Origin: Phallusia mammillata
Taxonomy: Eukaryota; Chordata; Ascidiacea; Phlebobranchia; Ascidiidae
Length of the DNA: 64,000 nt
Direction: 5' to 3'
NCBI GenBank assembly: GCA_003260075.1
Contig: QLIY01000052.1
Coordinates: forward strand, 7,902-71,901
Shown: in pieces, positions 36,394 through 51,822 of the stretch
Position numbering within the stretch: the first letter of the stretch is position 1
Layout of the letters: the number at the start of each line of letters is the position of its first letter
Translations under genes and position numbers: made by a program
The notes under the pieces: generated by a model
The model's input: the letters and a program-made list of their open reading frames with translations, nothing else
The model's database searches: none
Told to the model about the DNA's origin: nothing

Positions 36394-39300
36394 TCAAAAC
36401 AAAGAGGGAAAATCAGATGATCTTGTTATTGTGGTTGTTGCTGGACTGATCCAATCTTTGTCCAATTTCTTTGAAAGCAATTTCCATTTTTTACCTACTG
36501 GCTCAAACACTTCAATTGCCTTTCCAGCGTTGTTCTGTCCAACACTGTAACAGAAAACAATGTTATGAATACCGAAGCACCCAAACGATTGGTGAACAAA
36601 TCTGCCCAGATTACCGGGGGAATGAATTAATATAAATACAAGCTGCTCACAAAATAAATAACTTCCTGTTCTACAATTATCACATAAGTCCCTGTAAAGC
36701 TTAATTTGGTTATATTTACCACATTTTGTAGACTAAAACCAAGCATTTGTCAGGTGCATCTTATTTTAAGAAATAATATGAAAACATTGACATTTACTAA
36801 GGCATAAAACATAACATGGAGATAATAATAATATTGCAAAAATTTGAATAATCAGGCTGAAACCACCTGTATTCAAATAGGTAGTGATCCTAAAAAACAT
36901 TTAGTTGTAACCAATTTTTAACATTTATACAGCCCCTGCAGAAAATATTGAAACACTGTTCTTTCTTATTACCCTCCAATAGCAAATATCTTTCCGCCAG
37001 CAACACAAGCTCCAAATGCCTTTGAAGGTTTATTCATTCTTTCTTTTTCTTCTGTCCATTCATTTGTAGCAGGGTTGTAACATTCAACTGTATCAAGGGT
37101 CACAAACATCTTTTGTTGTCCACCTGAACCAAATTTGATTTTTTTCGTTTTTCTAGATTTAGTAATGTTTTTTCATGTTTACCAGGTTTGCCACTTAAAA
37201 ACGTTTGAGAACACAAACCTATTCTCAACACATGAAAATTCTGCTGTTAGCATTATTGACACAGTTACTCGAACCATTAGTAAAATTCAGTAATAAGCAA
37301 GGTAAAAAAATAAAGTTTTTTAGCATTTAGTTTTTAACATTTCAACGAAAATAAAAAATGTTGATTTCCAACTTTTTTGTATTTACTCAAATTACAATTT
37401 TCGTATTCTTTTTTTGCGACAATTTGTTTGCACAAATGTAACTGTATTTACCCAATGCATAAATGAATCCATTTAAACATACTGATCCCAGTAATCCTCT
37501 TTCAACATACATTGGTTGCAGAAATGAAGATTGTTTTGTTGTAACATCAAAATATTCCAGTTCTCTTAGTCTTATATCCTTATAAGTTACCCCACCCATG
37601 GTGTACAGGCGATCTTATTGAAAAATATTCTATAATGTCAATTTTCGAACCAGCACACAGAAATCATGTGCTAAATAAATTCGTGATTACTTTGATATCC
37701 CGCTGCTGCATGATGTCCACGTGGGGTAAGTAGATTACCAACAATTTGCCATTCATCATTTTGTGGGTTGTAACATTGTATTACAGTGGACAGGTCAGAA
37801 TCTTCATCCATTGAGTCTGTGATGCCACCAGGCAAATAACCCAACCCTGCATTACACCAAGTTATAGGTGCCTGATGATCATTTAAATGATTTTCCAGAA
37901 AGCATATGCGTTAATTACAAGTTGTGTTTATTTGCATATGGATTATGGATTGTAAGCCTTTCATTTGTTGTCAAAAACAAAAAAGGGGATAGTATCAAAA
38001 AGCTTATAACCAGATACATCTTTGAGGCTAACCTACTTTATTTGATAACCAAACCAGTAACATAAATGGCTCTTCAAAAAACATGGGCAAAAACTTAATT
38101 TATAAACCTAGTCTTAACCAGTATAAATAAAAAAAGTTTAACGTCAATAATTGTACCAAGTCTTGGTATCACATGAATGTATAGCCCCTTTGTTTATTTA
38201 TCACTATACTTTATTTAAGAATTTTTGAATTTACATTGAAAAAAAAAAACTTTGCTACAACCTTTAATAACCACAGCAGTTGAGCCTTGTATGGCCTGCA
38301 GCATATCTCCTTTTTTGCCCCACGTTTGCATGTTGTCAGCAATACCCCCCCCCCTTTGCTACAACCTTTAATAACCACAGCAGTTGAGCCTTGTATGGCC
38401 TGTAGCATATCTCCTTTTTTACCCCATGTTTGCATGTTGTCAGCAATGTTTAGGTATTCCACAGATTTTAATGGTTTTCCATTTACAATGCCACCGAATA
38501 CAAAGATGGAATTACAGAGAAAGAAACACATACAACTCCATCGACCAGTGTATAAGTCCTTGCAAATAAATTACTTTGTTAACCCAACAGACACAAAACA
38601 GAATTTTGAGTAGTATGACCAACGAATCATTTAACTTTCTCACACTTTTTGGAAGTTTGTATGATGTATTTTAGTGTATTAAAATGTTTTTAAGGTTTAA
38701 TTAATGCAAAAGTTAGCTTCCATGACAATTCAGTTAAAACTTAACTACAGCTATATTTCGAAAAATGCATACAAGAACAATACACCAAGTAAGCATAATG
38801 TTAGCTAACAAATTTATAGAGAACTAAAATCCCACCCACAAAAAAGTTAGTGTCAGATATAGCCTGAAAGTGTTAAAATTATTGCTTTTGAAGCATTATA
38901 TAAATAGTTTGTTTCCGTGAAATACTTGCAGTCACTCACTGGTAAGCGGTGAAGAGTGTCGGTGAATGGATCATATTCAACCACATTGCGTGTAGTCGAT
39001 CCCATTAGTCCACCCAAAAATACAATTGTTTCATGTGTTTTTCCTGACAAAAGGTAACATGACAGGAGTAACCAACATAAAAAAATAGATAGATGCAAAG
39101 TGACCAAATAGGCAAATGTACTTGATGTCTATGGATACTAAAAAAATGTGCCAACAAAACAAAAGCTAAATAGATTTCTAACTTGACTTACTTAAATGAA
39201 CAGTCTCTGGTGGTTGTATTGTAAACATGGGAACAGTGTCTGGCAAAACAAATGGATCGGAAAAGGTGTTTAAAGGTGTGACATTTTTCTTGTCCAAAAC

Positions 39301-40752
39301 CATCTTGTGACTTTGAAAGTTCTTTATTAAATCTATTTTATTTGACAAAATTGTTTTTGAACCTCGCTTTTTCAATTCTTGAGTAAGCCATTCTGAAACT
39401 GCAATAAAACAATACTTTGAAATGTTTTTAGTAATGCAATAGTCAGTTAGAAAACATCTAACCACTGATCTATCCAGTGACCATTTACTAACAACAGTTT
39501 ATTTCAATTTTTGACCATTAGTTCTAAATAGCAGTAAACAAGAATCGTTTTGTCCAACCTTGACAAATGCCAGTTTTAGCTTCTAAGCATCGCCACATAA
39601 CTCTCTCTAGGAATTTTAGAACATTCAAGTCTTTTGTCTGATTCAAGGTTTTTATCGTTTCTTTTATTTCCTTAAGCTTTTTTCTACATAGAGTTGGGTC
39701 CATTGGTGTTTTTACTGGCTCCTGGGATATGAGTTCATAGAGAAAAATACCAAAGCTACAAAAAGTAGTAAACAAACATTATTTTTTTAAATATAGAATC
39801 CCTGATTGCTGTGACATAGTGCTCTACAATTGCAGTTCTTCAAAACAGATAACAATCAACATACTTACTCAAAAACATCATTTTCTTTGGAGTGGGTATT
39901 GGTTTCAGAAAGTATGCTTTCATTTGACATCTTTTCCAAACCATTAAAATACAGCAACTGCACCTTTAAATCATCTGTTAATACTAAATTTTCAGCACAA
40001 ATACTTCCATGGACAATTGCATAGTTATCATCAAAATGGTGAAGGTATCTTATTGCACTAGCCAGGTCATGAGCAAGTTGCAATTTAAGGTCCCACATAA
40101 GTGCACTTTTCTGCAAGAGATTGTGAAAACAAGCACCATTGGTAGCATCAACAATGATGCCAAAACCGTTTGTCCACAAAATGAATCCATGAATTGACAG
40201 GATATTCTTGTGATTGATGTTTTTCAATTGGTGAAAGGCTCTATTCACCCTAAAAATAACATTATTATTGTTAACCCCCCCCCCTGTGATTGATGTTTTT
40301 CAATTGGTGAAAGGCTCTATTCACCCTAAAAAATAACATTATAAATTGTCACAAAAGTAAAGTTTAGGGTGCAAACAAGACAATCATAGCAGATCGCAAA
40401 GACCTAACTAGACTAATAACAGGTAAATCATGACTTTGTCTTGGTTCTGCAAATGGATTTTGACACATATACTGTTTTTGAATAAAACTGCCTTTAGACC
40501 ACATTAAATAACAAAATGGCAAAGAAAGAAAGTACTAACAAAGCAAGCTTTAATTGTGAAAATGAGTCACATAACCCACCTTTCAACAAAGTAAGGATCA
40601 TCATTCTTTGGTGGCTTTTTACAAATAACTGTAACTTCTCCTAGTTTTTGATGCCAACATCTTCTAGTTGTTCCAAAGGGATGTGCTTTTTCCAATACAC
40701 CTTTTTCATCACAACTTGTTCTCAGAGAGGCAGCATCAAACCACTCTAACAT
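36394..40752 (-). CDS. RIPK-like pseudokinase fused to six kelch repeats
   Basis: Exons in transcript order: 40752-40580, 40249-39869, 39755-39559, 39398-39192, 39043-38940, 38558-38366, 37846-37691, 37613-37452, 37123-36973, 36544-36394. Phases match those of the neighbour at 41213-46600 exon by exon, so the two arose by tandem duplication. The N-terminal part is a kinase fold that has lost its machinery. The HGDLKPEN motif of the neighbour is HGSICAEN (catalytic Asp to Ser), ADFGS is replaced by LYFNG and the glycine loop is not recognisable. A linker precedes a six-bladed kelch propeller (IVFLGGL, IFVFGGI, LYTMGGV, IFAIGG). It probably acts as a scaffold or regulator, possibly of the active paralogue. 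A short false duplicate of exon 6 lies at 38355-38438 beside a C-run. Confidence 0.75.
38262..38438. repeat. 84-bp duplication around a 10-C run
   Basis: 38262-38344 recurs at 38355-38438 around C-run 38345-38354, with two or three substitutions. It doubles the 3' end of a kelch exon. Confidence 0.8.
40207..40335. repeat. Short duplication around a 10-C run
   Basis: About 50 bases ending the second exon of the pseudokinase gene (40207-40262) recur at 40285-40340 after C-run 40275-40284. Confidence 0.75.
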
Positions 40753-41212
40753 TTAACTATTATTTACAAACATATCTACAGAAACAAGCATATCTTCAGA
40801 AATGTGCCAGACACAGATTTGCGAAAAAAATATTTAACAGTTGTATCAGGTAGCAAATTGATTCGACTACATTTGTGTTCCGTAAAAACATGAAAATCCT
40901 CATAAAAAGACACTCATTTGTGACAGTGTGCAATGGTAGAACCAACAATTAGGTAATAAAATAGCAATGCAGATTTGTGTAATACAAAGGCAAAGAGTGC
41001 ATAATTTTGCAACATAAAAATAGCGATAAGGGTTGGTATAATAGAACAGCACAATATCACATCATTATTGCAATATGAATAAGGGTTTAGGTAATAGTCC
41101 AAACAAAACTATTAAATCATTGCATTAAGACAATATAAGGTTGAAACATGACAAAATCAAGTTTTTTGAAAGATAGATTCCTTTTTGATCCACATAGAAA
41201 AGATTGTACAAT

Positions 41213-44200
41213 TTAAATAGCAACCACACTGTGACGATACCAAGGCTTTTCCAATTGGGCAACTACCATCCACTTGTTAAGAGATTCATCAAAGCTCTCT
41301 ATGGTTGTCATAGAGTCGCCGTAACTTCTCCTGAAAAGGTAGAATCTGATCAGGTCAATTTAAGTATCTTTACAGCTCAACAAATTTAGACTGGTTTTTA
41401 AGCTTCTGAAAAAGATTTTACAAAGTAGACGAACTGAATCTCAGATATGTTGATAAACTGTTCTATTTTAGGCAAAAACGTTTGCAGGCAATTTCCAAAT
41501 GCAAATTTCACGAAGGTTTGAAAAAATCACTGACCCTCCAACAGCATACAGTTTACCATCAACAACACATGAACCAAGAGACACTCTGTTTTCCATCATG
41601 TTTGGAACTGTTGAATCCCATTCATTCTTTGCAACATTAAAGCGGCAAACCTTGCGCAGAAATGTCAAATCACCATCCAACCCACCTGTGTACAAATTTA
41701 ATAAATAATGTCAAACACTCGAAGCATAGTCTCATCATAATATTATGTAGCTGCAGCCAATTCATTCATGATCCACCCTCCCCCCCCCCCAAATCACCAT
41801 CCAACCCACCTGTGTACAAATTTAATAAATAATGTCACACACTCTAAGCATAGTCTCATCATAATATTATGTAGCTGCAGCCAGTTCATTCATGATCCAC
41901 CCCTTGTGCTCTATGATATTTTAACATTGTGCAGCTATTTCCAACTTGGTGATTTTTCAGTGCAGTTGTGTCGCTATGTGTTCTTTCACCAATCGAAATA
42001 AACTTAACTCAACTCAATTTAAACTAAGGCCTCTAGACCAGGATATCCAAACTCGGGACAAATTTTACTTTAAGATGCCAGCAATGTTTGCAAAGTTAAG
42101 TTACGGTCTTCAAAACATAATCATTTGTGCATTGTAGTGTTATAACATGTCTATTAGACATGACACACAATTAAACACACATGACTACTTGCATCACAAA
42201 GTAGAACGTGTAATTTAGTCGCTCACCCATTTGGTAAATCCATCCGTTTAGATATGATGCAGCATGGTGGGAGTTTATACAAGGCATATCTGACAAATAT
42301 GTTGATTGACATGTTGTGGGATCAAAGCACTCAGCTGATTGAAGTCGATTCGACCCATCATAACCACCAAAAATGTACAGCTTTCCTACATAAAACTGAA
42401 TTGTAAGTCTCTTTGAGTTTCTAATGTGCTTCTGAAAATTTTATAATCATCACCACATTTTACCTAAAAACGGAATTTCTGCCCCTAAACTTTGCCTTCG
42501 AACATGACCTGATATGTTATATAGCCAAGTTTCTATAGTCAACATTATTTTACAAACCTAACATAAGCTTGTAGTACTGCCCAGATTGAGGAGCCCCAGT
42601 ACGGACATAAAAAATGGTGACAATCTTGCTAGTGCCAAGCTTGCTTGTCGCAATGTTTGACAATTTTTACATTAGATTTGTACCCCTGGTTGAATTAAAC
42701 AATCATTTTGTAGAACTTGGTGAATGCTTGCAAATGGCAAATATGTTTACCGTTGCAGGCTACAAGTGAATGACCCTCTCTGGCAGTTTTCATATTCCCA
42801 ACAATTGTCCATTCATCATCTGCTAATTTGTAACATTCAATTGATGAAAGGCAAATCTTCATTTCATTCCAACCACCACTTACATACACATATTCTTGAA
42901 AAACAGCATTTTTTAAATTTCACATTGTTAACTTATTGTTCAAACACAATTACAAACAAAAATCTCCAAGTCACCTCCCAAAGTCGTCGCACAGGCATGA
43001 TATCTATTTTCATTCATTGGAGATTTGTGTATCCACTCCGTTGGTTTTTGCAGGTCAAGGCATTCTACAGCATTGGTTGGCATGTCTTCCTCCAATTTTC
43101 CACCAATGGCAAGCAGCTTTTCACTGACAGAAGCAGCTGAGAGGTGCCACCTCCCAATGTTGAGTCTCTGCAAAATTTGAAAGAGGTTACATCAGAATCA
43201 CATAACCTGCCACTTTACAGAAAATGGTGTTTGAATTTTTAAGTCACTGTTTAGGTTTGTGGCCTGGTTTTTGGCACCTCCCTGTGTCATAGATGTGTAA
43301 GTTGTAACATTAGATGTCATAGGCTTGTAACCTGTCATTTACATACAACATTATAATATGACGCCAATGGTAATTACTGGAAGTGATGTAAAGGTATTCG
43401 TGACTGGAGAGTATTGCAAGACATCGGTTTGAGTTGACCAGCCACCCAAGGCAATAAAGCAAGTTGGATCTAAAACGGAAAAAAAACATGTTTTTTTAAT
43501 TCTGTATCATTCCCTTGTAAAATACAATGTAATCATATACACCTAATAATGGTTTTTAAAGAACAACAAAAAGTTAATTGATGGAACTTAATTTTTTTTT
43601 TTGCTTACATTAGTAAGTGTTGGGTTTAGAGTTTTTTTATTGAATACTGAAAAGCTTATTATTTGTTACAAACAGTTGCAATGCTTCAATGGTGAAAAAA
43701 AATATAAACCAAAGTTAGCATAATCAATTCCTAGTGTTAAAAAGCAAAACACAACAGAAAAGCATAAACATATTTTCGGAAAACTTTTTTTAGCATGTTA
43801 TGTTAGGCCACCTTTTTGATCAATGTGCTCTCCGGTGGAAATAAATGGACCAGGATTCTCCACTTTCTCAAATGGGTTTGCAAATTGAGACAAAGAAACC
43901 TGTGTTTCCAAAGGATTTCTTGGTTTCGGTGAAATCATTTTCTGTCTGATGTTAAAAGCTTCTGTCATCAACTGTTGGTTGTCCATTTTTTCCACACATA
44001 GCAACAACTCGCCCCCCCCCCTTTCTCAAATGGGTTTGCAAATTGAGACAAAGAAACCTGTGTTTCCAAGGGATTTCTTGGTTTCGGTGAAATCATTTTC
44101 TGGCTGATGTTAAAAGCTTCTGTCATCAACTGTTGGCTGTCCATTTTTTCCAAACATAGCAACAACTCATCTCGAACTGAGCAACCAAAGTAGTATAAGA

Positions 44201-46600
44201 CAAATTAGTATTGAAATAAATAATATTATTGTTATGATGCTATTTAATGGGCATATAAATATACCGTTGTCCATTGGAGGACGATCTTCTGGTTTTTGAG
44301 ACCAACACAGGTTCATGAGTTTTTCCATTAGCTCAAGAGTTTGCAAATCTGCTTGCTTGCTGACTGTGTTCTTAATTTTCTCCACCTCTTGAACATTTGG
44401 TCTTTGTTTCTGACTCAAGATAAGGGCAATCAACACATCCATGTTGACTGCAACCCCATGAAAAATAGACTTTCTGGTGATCATTTCAAATATGATCATT
44501 CCAAAGCTGAAACAAAAAAGGTTAGTAGATTTAAAGATCTATCACATGCCCTCTTTTTTAGTAATATGTCCTCTTTTACACCTGTCCTTCAGGACATTAA
44601 AGACAGCCAAATGTCCTAATGTTCTTTGTAAAATTTTATTTAATAATCATATCAAAACAGTTAAAATGGAAAAAAAATGTCACCTTATACGTAAGGGCTA
44701 GTGATGGGACGGGTACCCGGTACTTGGTACTGGGTATTGATGGTATCGAACAATTTCAGTGGTATCGATACTCGTACTCGGTATCGAAATATTTTGTCTC
44801 AGTTTTCGATACCAACTTGCAAGTACCGAAGGCCGGTTTACACCATGCCAATATTTTCTTCAGACAACACAAAATCGATAAAAAGTTCTGCCGGGTTAAG
44901 TATATTTTTTCACTATCGTATGGAGATTAAAATTTTCTGCAGGTTTGTGTGTATGCCTGTACCTCGACCATTGCAGATAAATTAGCCTGCGATATACAAC
45001 AAAGTACAACACTGTACTTAGGTACTCGGTAATCGTACTCAGTATAGAAGGTATATACATGTGGTACTCGTACTCGGTATCAGTACTCGCTTCAAAACCT
45101 GGTATCGTCCCATCACTAATAAGGGCATATATGTGCGTATTTGGAGACCCCAAACAAACATGCTTATTTTTTCTTTAGTGCCCAAAATAATGTTTATAAT
45201 CTTGAACAGCAATATGTTTTCAGGAGGTTTGGAATTAGTACAATGCCAAAGTTTTTAGGTTTCACATCTGTGCTCGGTTCCGTAAGCAACAATACTATTG
45301 TCATCAGTCCCTAATATGCAGCACAACACAATATCAAAAAGTTTACCTGTAAACATCCATTTTTACTGTTCTTTTGCTTTGTGGATCTTTGAGAAACTCA
45401 GGTGCAGAATATAGCCTTGTGTGCTGTGTTGTGCTTTGTACACTAATAGATGGCAATCGTGAGGCCCCAGTAATCTGCACTAGATTTACAGACCCAAAAT
45501 CCGCCAGTTTCACTTGAAGCTCCAAGGTCAAAAGAATATTTTCAGGTTTTAGGTCACCATGAACAAATGCATAATTTTTGTCGTAAAAGTGCAAGTAGCA
45601 CAGGGCATCACCAAGCTGTTTTAACATTCGGACACGTAAACCCCATGGAATCTCTGGTATGGCAACATTTTTTTGCAAGATATCGCATAGACTTCCTCCT
45701 TCAATAAAATCCATAAGAACACCAAAGCAATTTGACCACTTGGTGATGCCATGGACTCGAAGTATGTTTTTATGTTTGATTTGTGACAAAATTTTTGCTT
45801 CTCTTGATTGACTAAAAATGAACAGTTACATTTAGATGTAAAAAAAGAGTTTAATTTGTTAACTTCACCATGTCAAGTATTTGCATCAATTTAAATAAAG
45901 TATCAATTTTTAACTCCAAACAATGGTTCATTCGCAACCAATAACATTTTACAAACTTCAAATACATAACATCCAGCTCACTAGCGTATTTAGGGGGGGG
46001 GGGGGGGGGNTAATTCACAATATGATTAAGAGGCAACCACTGTTAGAAACAACTGTGCCGAGTGTTAAAAAGTGTTACATGAACACGATTGAATCGTGAC
46101 TATAACGTTCGTTACTTACAGCAAGAGTAAGGGCTTCACAGGGCCTTAGGCTAACCAGCATTTAGTTGATATTGCGAGTTTAGTGGGCACAACAGGTGCT
46201 AACAGAGAGGTATACACAGTCTACCGCAAGCAAGGTGGCGCAATATATTTTGTATTGTTGCCCCCCCCCCCCTAAAAACGATCCTAGATACGCCACTGAT
46301 CCAGCTATTAAAAAAATGGTCAAAACATCACCACACATCAAAGTGAAATTATTTTTCAAGTACATAATGTTTTTATGATATGTTAGCAATTGCCACAATA
46401 GTGCCTAAAAACAAAACCTACCCTTCAATATCTTTTTCAATTTTTTCAGTTGATCCAGTCGTGCTAAAGCATTTTACGGCAACCTCTCCCAACTTTTTGT
46501 GCCGGCATTTCCGCACAGCCGCAAAACCACCATGACCAACCAGATCAGATGCATTCCAGCTGGTTTTTAAACTTTTCGCATCATATTCTTGAAGGGTCAT
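41213..46600 (-). CDS. RIPK/TKL-like kinase fused to six kelch repeats
   Basis: Exons in transcript order: 46600-46422, 45811-45346, 44506-44265, 44176-43812 (contains a false internal duplication), 43469-43378, 43167-42975, 42894-42751, 42385-42227, 41685-41535, 41330-41213. Kinase motifs are intact: glycine loop GHGGFAAV, lysine in VAVKCF, HGDLKPEN catalytic loop, ADFGS, APEF, DVYSFGM and the CWSQKPEDRP end typical of tyrosine-kinase-like/RIPK kinases. The HRD Arg is Gly. A linker of about 60 residues leads to a six-bladed kelch propeller (FIALGGW, LLAIGGK, VYVSGGW, LYIFGGYDG, GGLDG, YAVGG). There is no BTB or BACK domain, so this is not an ordinary KLHL protein. It likely phosphorylates partners held by the propeller. 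Protein about 640 residues. Confidence 0.77.
41668..41903. repeat. 112-bp duplication around an 11-C run
   Basis: 41668-41779 recurs at 41791-41903 around C-run 41780-41790, differing at a few bases. It duplicates the first 18 bases of a kelch exon and the adjoining intron. Confidence 0.8.
43845..44172. repeat. Coding duplication around a 10-C run
   Basis: 43845-44011 and 44022-44172 are near-identical copies of the linker exon of the kinase-kelch gene. They differ at a handful of positions (for example Ser/Arg in NIS/NIR, Leu/Val before EKMD). Only one copy keeps the 5' splice site and the other keeps the 3' splice site, so the true exon is one copy. Confidence 0.85.
44699..45118. mobile_element. 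hAT element, 420 bp, rich in GGTACT/GGTATC repeats
   Basis: Termini TAGTGATGGGACG and CGTCCCATCACTA. Flanks gtaagggc and ataagggc match at 7 of 8. The interior is full of GGTACT/GGTATCG repeats on one strand and their complements. Intron 2 of the kinase-kelch gene. Confidence 0.8.
45979..46298. mobile_element. hAT-like element, 320 bp, with G and C runs inside its arms
   Basis: Ends CACTAGCGTATTTAGG and CCTAGATACGCCACTG, related inverted termini. The target duplication atccagct is perfect (45971-45978, 46299-46306). A G-run (45993-46009, then N) follows the left end and a C-run (46261-46272) precedes the right end, so here the homopolymers belong to the element's inverted arms. Intron 1 of the kinase-kelch gene. 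Confidence 0.8.
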
Positions 46601-48813
46601 TCCAATAAACTAAAAACCTTTAAAAAATGGAGCATGATATGACATCATTATATGTTGTTTTTTTAATATCGGCAGTTTTCTTAACAGTAGCAACAAAATG
46701 CAAACCTGTCTTGCAATGGATAATTAAGCATGTGTTTTGTAAATATTTTGGCTAGTGTTTTTTTTAATTTTTGTGGTTCAATTTTTTTGGCAAACATATT
46801 GCTGATTTGATTTTTGAGATATGGCATGTTAAACACATTTCAAAAGGAGCTCTGCGTTTCTATCATTTATTCAACATGAAGCAATTCGTTTTGATTAGCA
46901 AGTTGCCAATTTCAAACATGCAAAGTTAAAATTTTGTTGTACTGCTCAGAAAACTATAAAATAAACGCACAAAAATACATATCTACGAAAAGCAACATAC
47001 AGTGCATAAAAAAGCTTACCAAATACTTTGCCTTGTCAGTTCAGAACGACTGGACAACATAATTTGCGGAACAGAAACTGAATTTGCGTTGTTTATGTTT
47101 TGGTGAAGTCGCATGTGCGCTATGCATGACCAGTGTAGCGTGACATTATTACGCAAATTAGGTATGGTTTATTGATTACGTAGGGAACACACCCAGGTAC
47201 TATTTTAGGATCAAATTATATATTTTCTCACAAAAGTAATGGACGAAAATATTAGTGTTATTTGTTGTATGCAGAAATCACATATGTTTTGTCTGACATT
47301 GACTCCCTATTGTCTTTAGAATTAATTTAATCCATTCTATTTATAGAAACATGTCAGTATTCCGGCATAGGTCCTGCTTGTCCGTTTTAACGTTGAGATA
47401 TTTGACAAAAAAAACATTTTTTGAAGTAACGCATTTTTGAAGTTCAAAAACCTCTGTTGTTCATTTCTATTTTAACAAAGCATTCTTGTGCACTGAACGA
47501 TCAATACGCAATTACTTTGCTGATTGAAAACGAACGTTGCTATCAATCTGTCTCATTTACAGCTAATAGCCCTGTTTTTCTGCCTAAAAACTTTCATATA
47601 TCACACAACGTAACGTGTTTCCTGGATTAATGCAGTAATTAATTGAGTCATTTCAAAATGGAAAAATTCACTACATGAATGAACACACATACTGACGATT
47701 TGTGATGTAAATGTCAGGGCTGTGATATGGCCATGTTAGATCTGGTTTCGAATTTCACGGCTTTGAGCAGAACATCAACAACAAACTTGGTATACCCACA
47801 CAGAACTTGATAAACAAATGCAGAAAAACTGGATGTCAAAAATTATAAGACCGCATTGCTGATTTCCATAAAACTTACACATTAAGGAGAGTAACCGCAT
47901 TCAGAGTTGTGTAACAAAAAGTAGTGCACATTTTTAAAGGCAAATGATATGGGGTCTTGAACACATTCTTTGCCAAATTTATTACCATTTAGGAACACAT
48001 GATTTGATGGCTTAATGACACACAATAAACTTGTACTTTGTTTAGCCAAAAGAACCAAAGACAATTATATTTTTTCTTGGCAATACATCAGTGAATAAAT
48101 AATTCAGAACTGTTTCAGACCATTCAAATTGTTGATTAGAAGTTTGTACATAGATTAAGAGGGAAAATATTTCTCATTTACATTTAGGCTTTATACAGTA
48201 TATGGCCTACCATTTCCAAAAATGCGCATAGGCAACACTACATGGATAAGTCCACCACATGATGAAAGAAAAACAGTGACATAAAAAGGTTAGATGAGAC
48301 AATCAACTGTTGCAGAAAAGCACACAGATTTCTGCCCCTAATTAAATGTTGGTATAAGCAGAAACATATTCACGTGTAACAAAGCAAACTATCAAAGTAA
48401 AACAAGTGATATGCCCTTGATATAACGGCACAGCGAAGACAACAGTTATGTAACACCACAATTGAGGCGGCATGCATTTATCTTTGCAAATTAACTTCAA
48501 TTTTCAGTTGGTAACTGTTTATTCATAAAGGCCTTATTATGTACAGGGTAAGTCTTAAAATACTGGAAAAAAACAAAAACTTTTGAAGCGGCACTGTTTT
48601 GTGTTTCATTTGTTAGTCGGAACAATACTGCAAAAGGGCAATTGCACCTAAAACACCATGCCACAAGGAAACTGGTACATCCGTATGGCAACAAATCCAA
48701 GTTTGATAATTTGAAGCTAACTTTTTTAAAACAAAAGGGGTAAATTTGACCACTTGTTTAGCTTCACGCTTCTCTATACATCTGCCTAGTGTTTTCGAAA
48801 TAAATGGAACGCC
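46601..48813. other. Upstream region of the kinase-kelch gene and 3' flank of Rac
   Basis: Both neighbours are on the - strand. A likely non-coding first exon of the kinase-kelch gene ends at about 47020 (a - strand CAAAGTATTTG/gtaagc donor), with the matching acceptor at 46613 just upstream of the ATG. The promoter should lie near 47.05-47.2 kb, a stretch with more CpG than its surroundings. The rest (47.2-48.8 kb) is AT-rich and includes the Rac 3' UTR. Confidence 0.4.
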
Positions 48814-50884
<2,071 letters not shown>

Positions 50885-51732
50885 GTTTTGTGATCCAGAA
50901 GCAAGATGCTGAGGGGATTGTCCCGGACTGGATGAATCCTCTACAATGTACGTTGGGTGCTCGGCACGTAATGACTTCGTGATTTATCTGTTTCAGCAAT
51001 TTACACAAAAAACAAAACAAAAAATGTAAGTACTAATATTACCAACAAAACCAATATCCATGTGTAAATATATCAGAATTCCTAAGCATCATAATTTAGT
51101 ATTTTGTTCTTTATAGACAAAGGCATAAAACATACAAAACTACTTTAAACTAGGCAGCAAAGAGTTTTATCTGACTAAAGATCGCTGTAACAGTTTCCAC
51201 TGCAATAAGGCTATGATTCTCCCTCTTTTAACCTGCACAAATGTCAGCTGCCTGAAAAGCAACATTTTAATCCATTGAAAAATAGTGAGAGTGCTACTAA
51301 ACATTAGATTTGGCAGGACATATTGGCAAATACACAACACAGCAAGGGGCTCAACCAGGAAATAGAGCAGTGGTCTCTTGGTATTTTTATGCTTACTGGC
51401 TGACCATGATACACCTAAAATGTACTGATGTGAGTGCAGATGTCTGCTCTGACATGTTACAAGGAAGTTGATTGTACACTCATGTGGTGACTAGTTAACA
51501 AACAAATCACAATGCCTGGGGTCAGAAACAATGGGACAACTTGCAAGTTGTGTTTTAGTTGGTACAGTACTTAATATTAAACACAGTTTGGTTTACTGAT
51601 ACTTTGTGGAGCGCTGTTCACTGGTGAAAACACTAAACATATTTACATTGAATTTACCGATTTTCCCTTTCTTATCAATAGTACAAAGTATCTAACCAAT
51701 ATTAATTTCTTAACTTATACCAAAAAAAGTCT

Positions 51733-51734
<2 letters not shown>

Positions 51735-51821
<87 letters not shown>
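51735..51821 (+). repeat. Homopolymer run of 87 G
   Basis: An uninterrupted G-run without an obvious duplicated flank. Compare the 76-C run at 31273. It probably stands for an unresolved gap. Confidence 0.9.
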
Positions 51822-51822
<1 letters not shown>

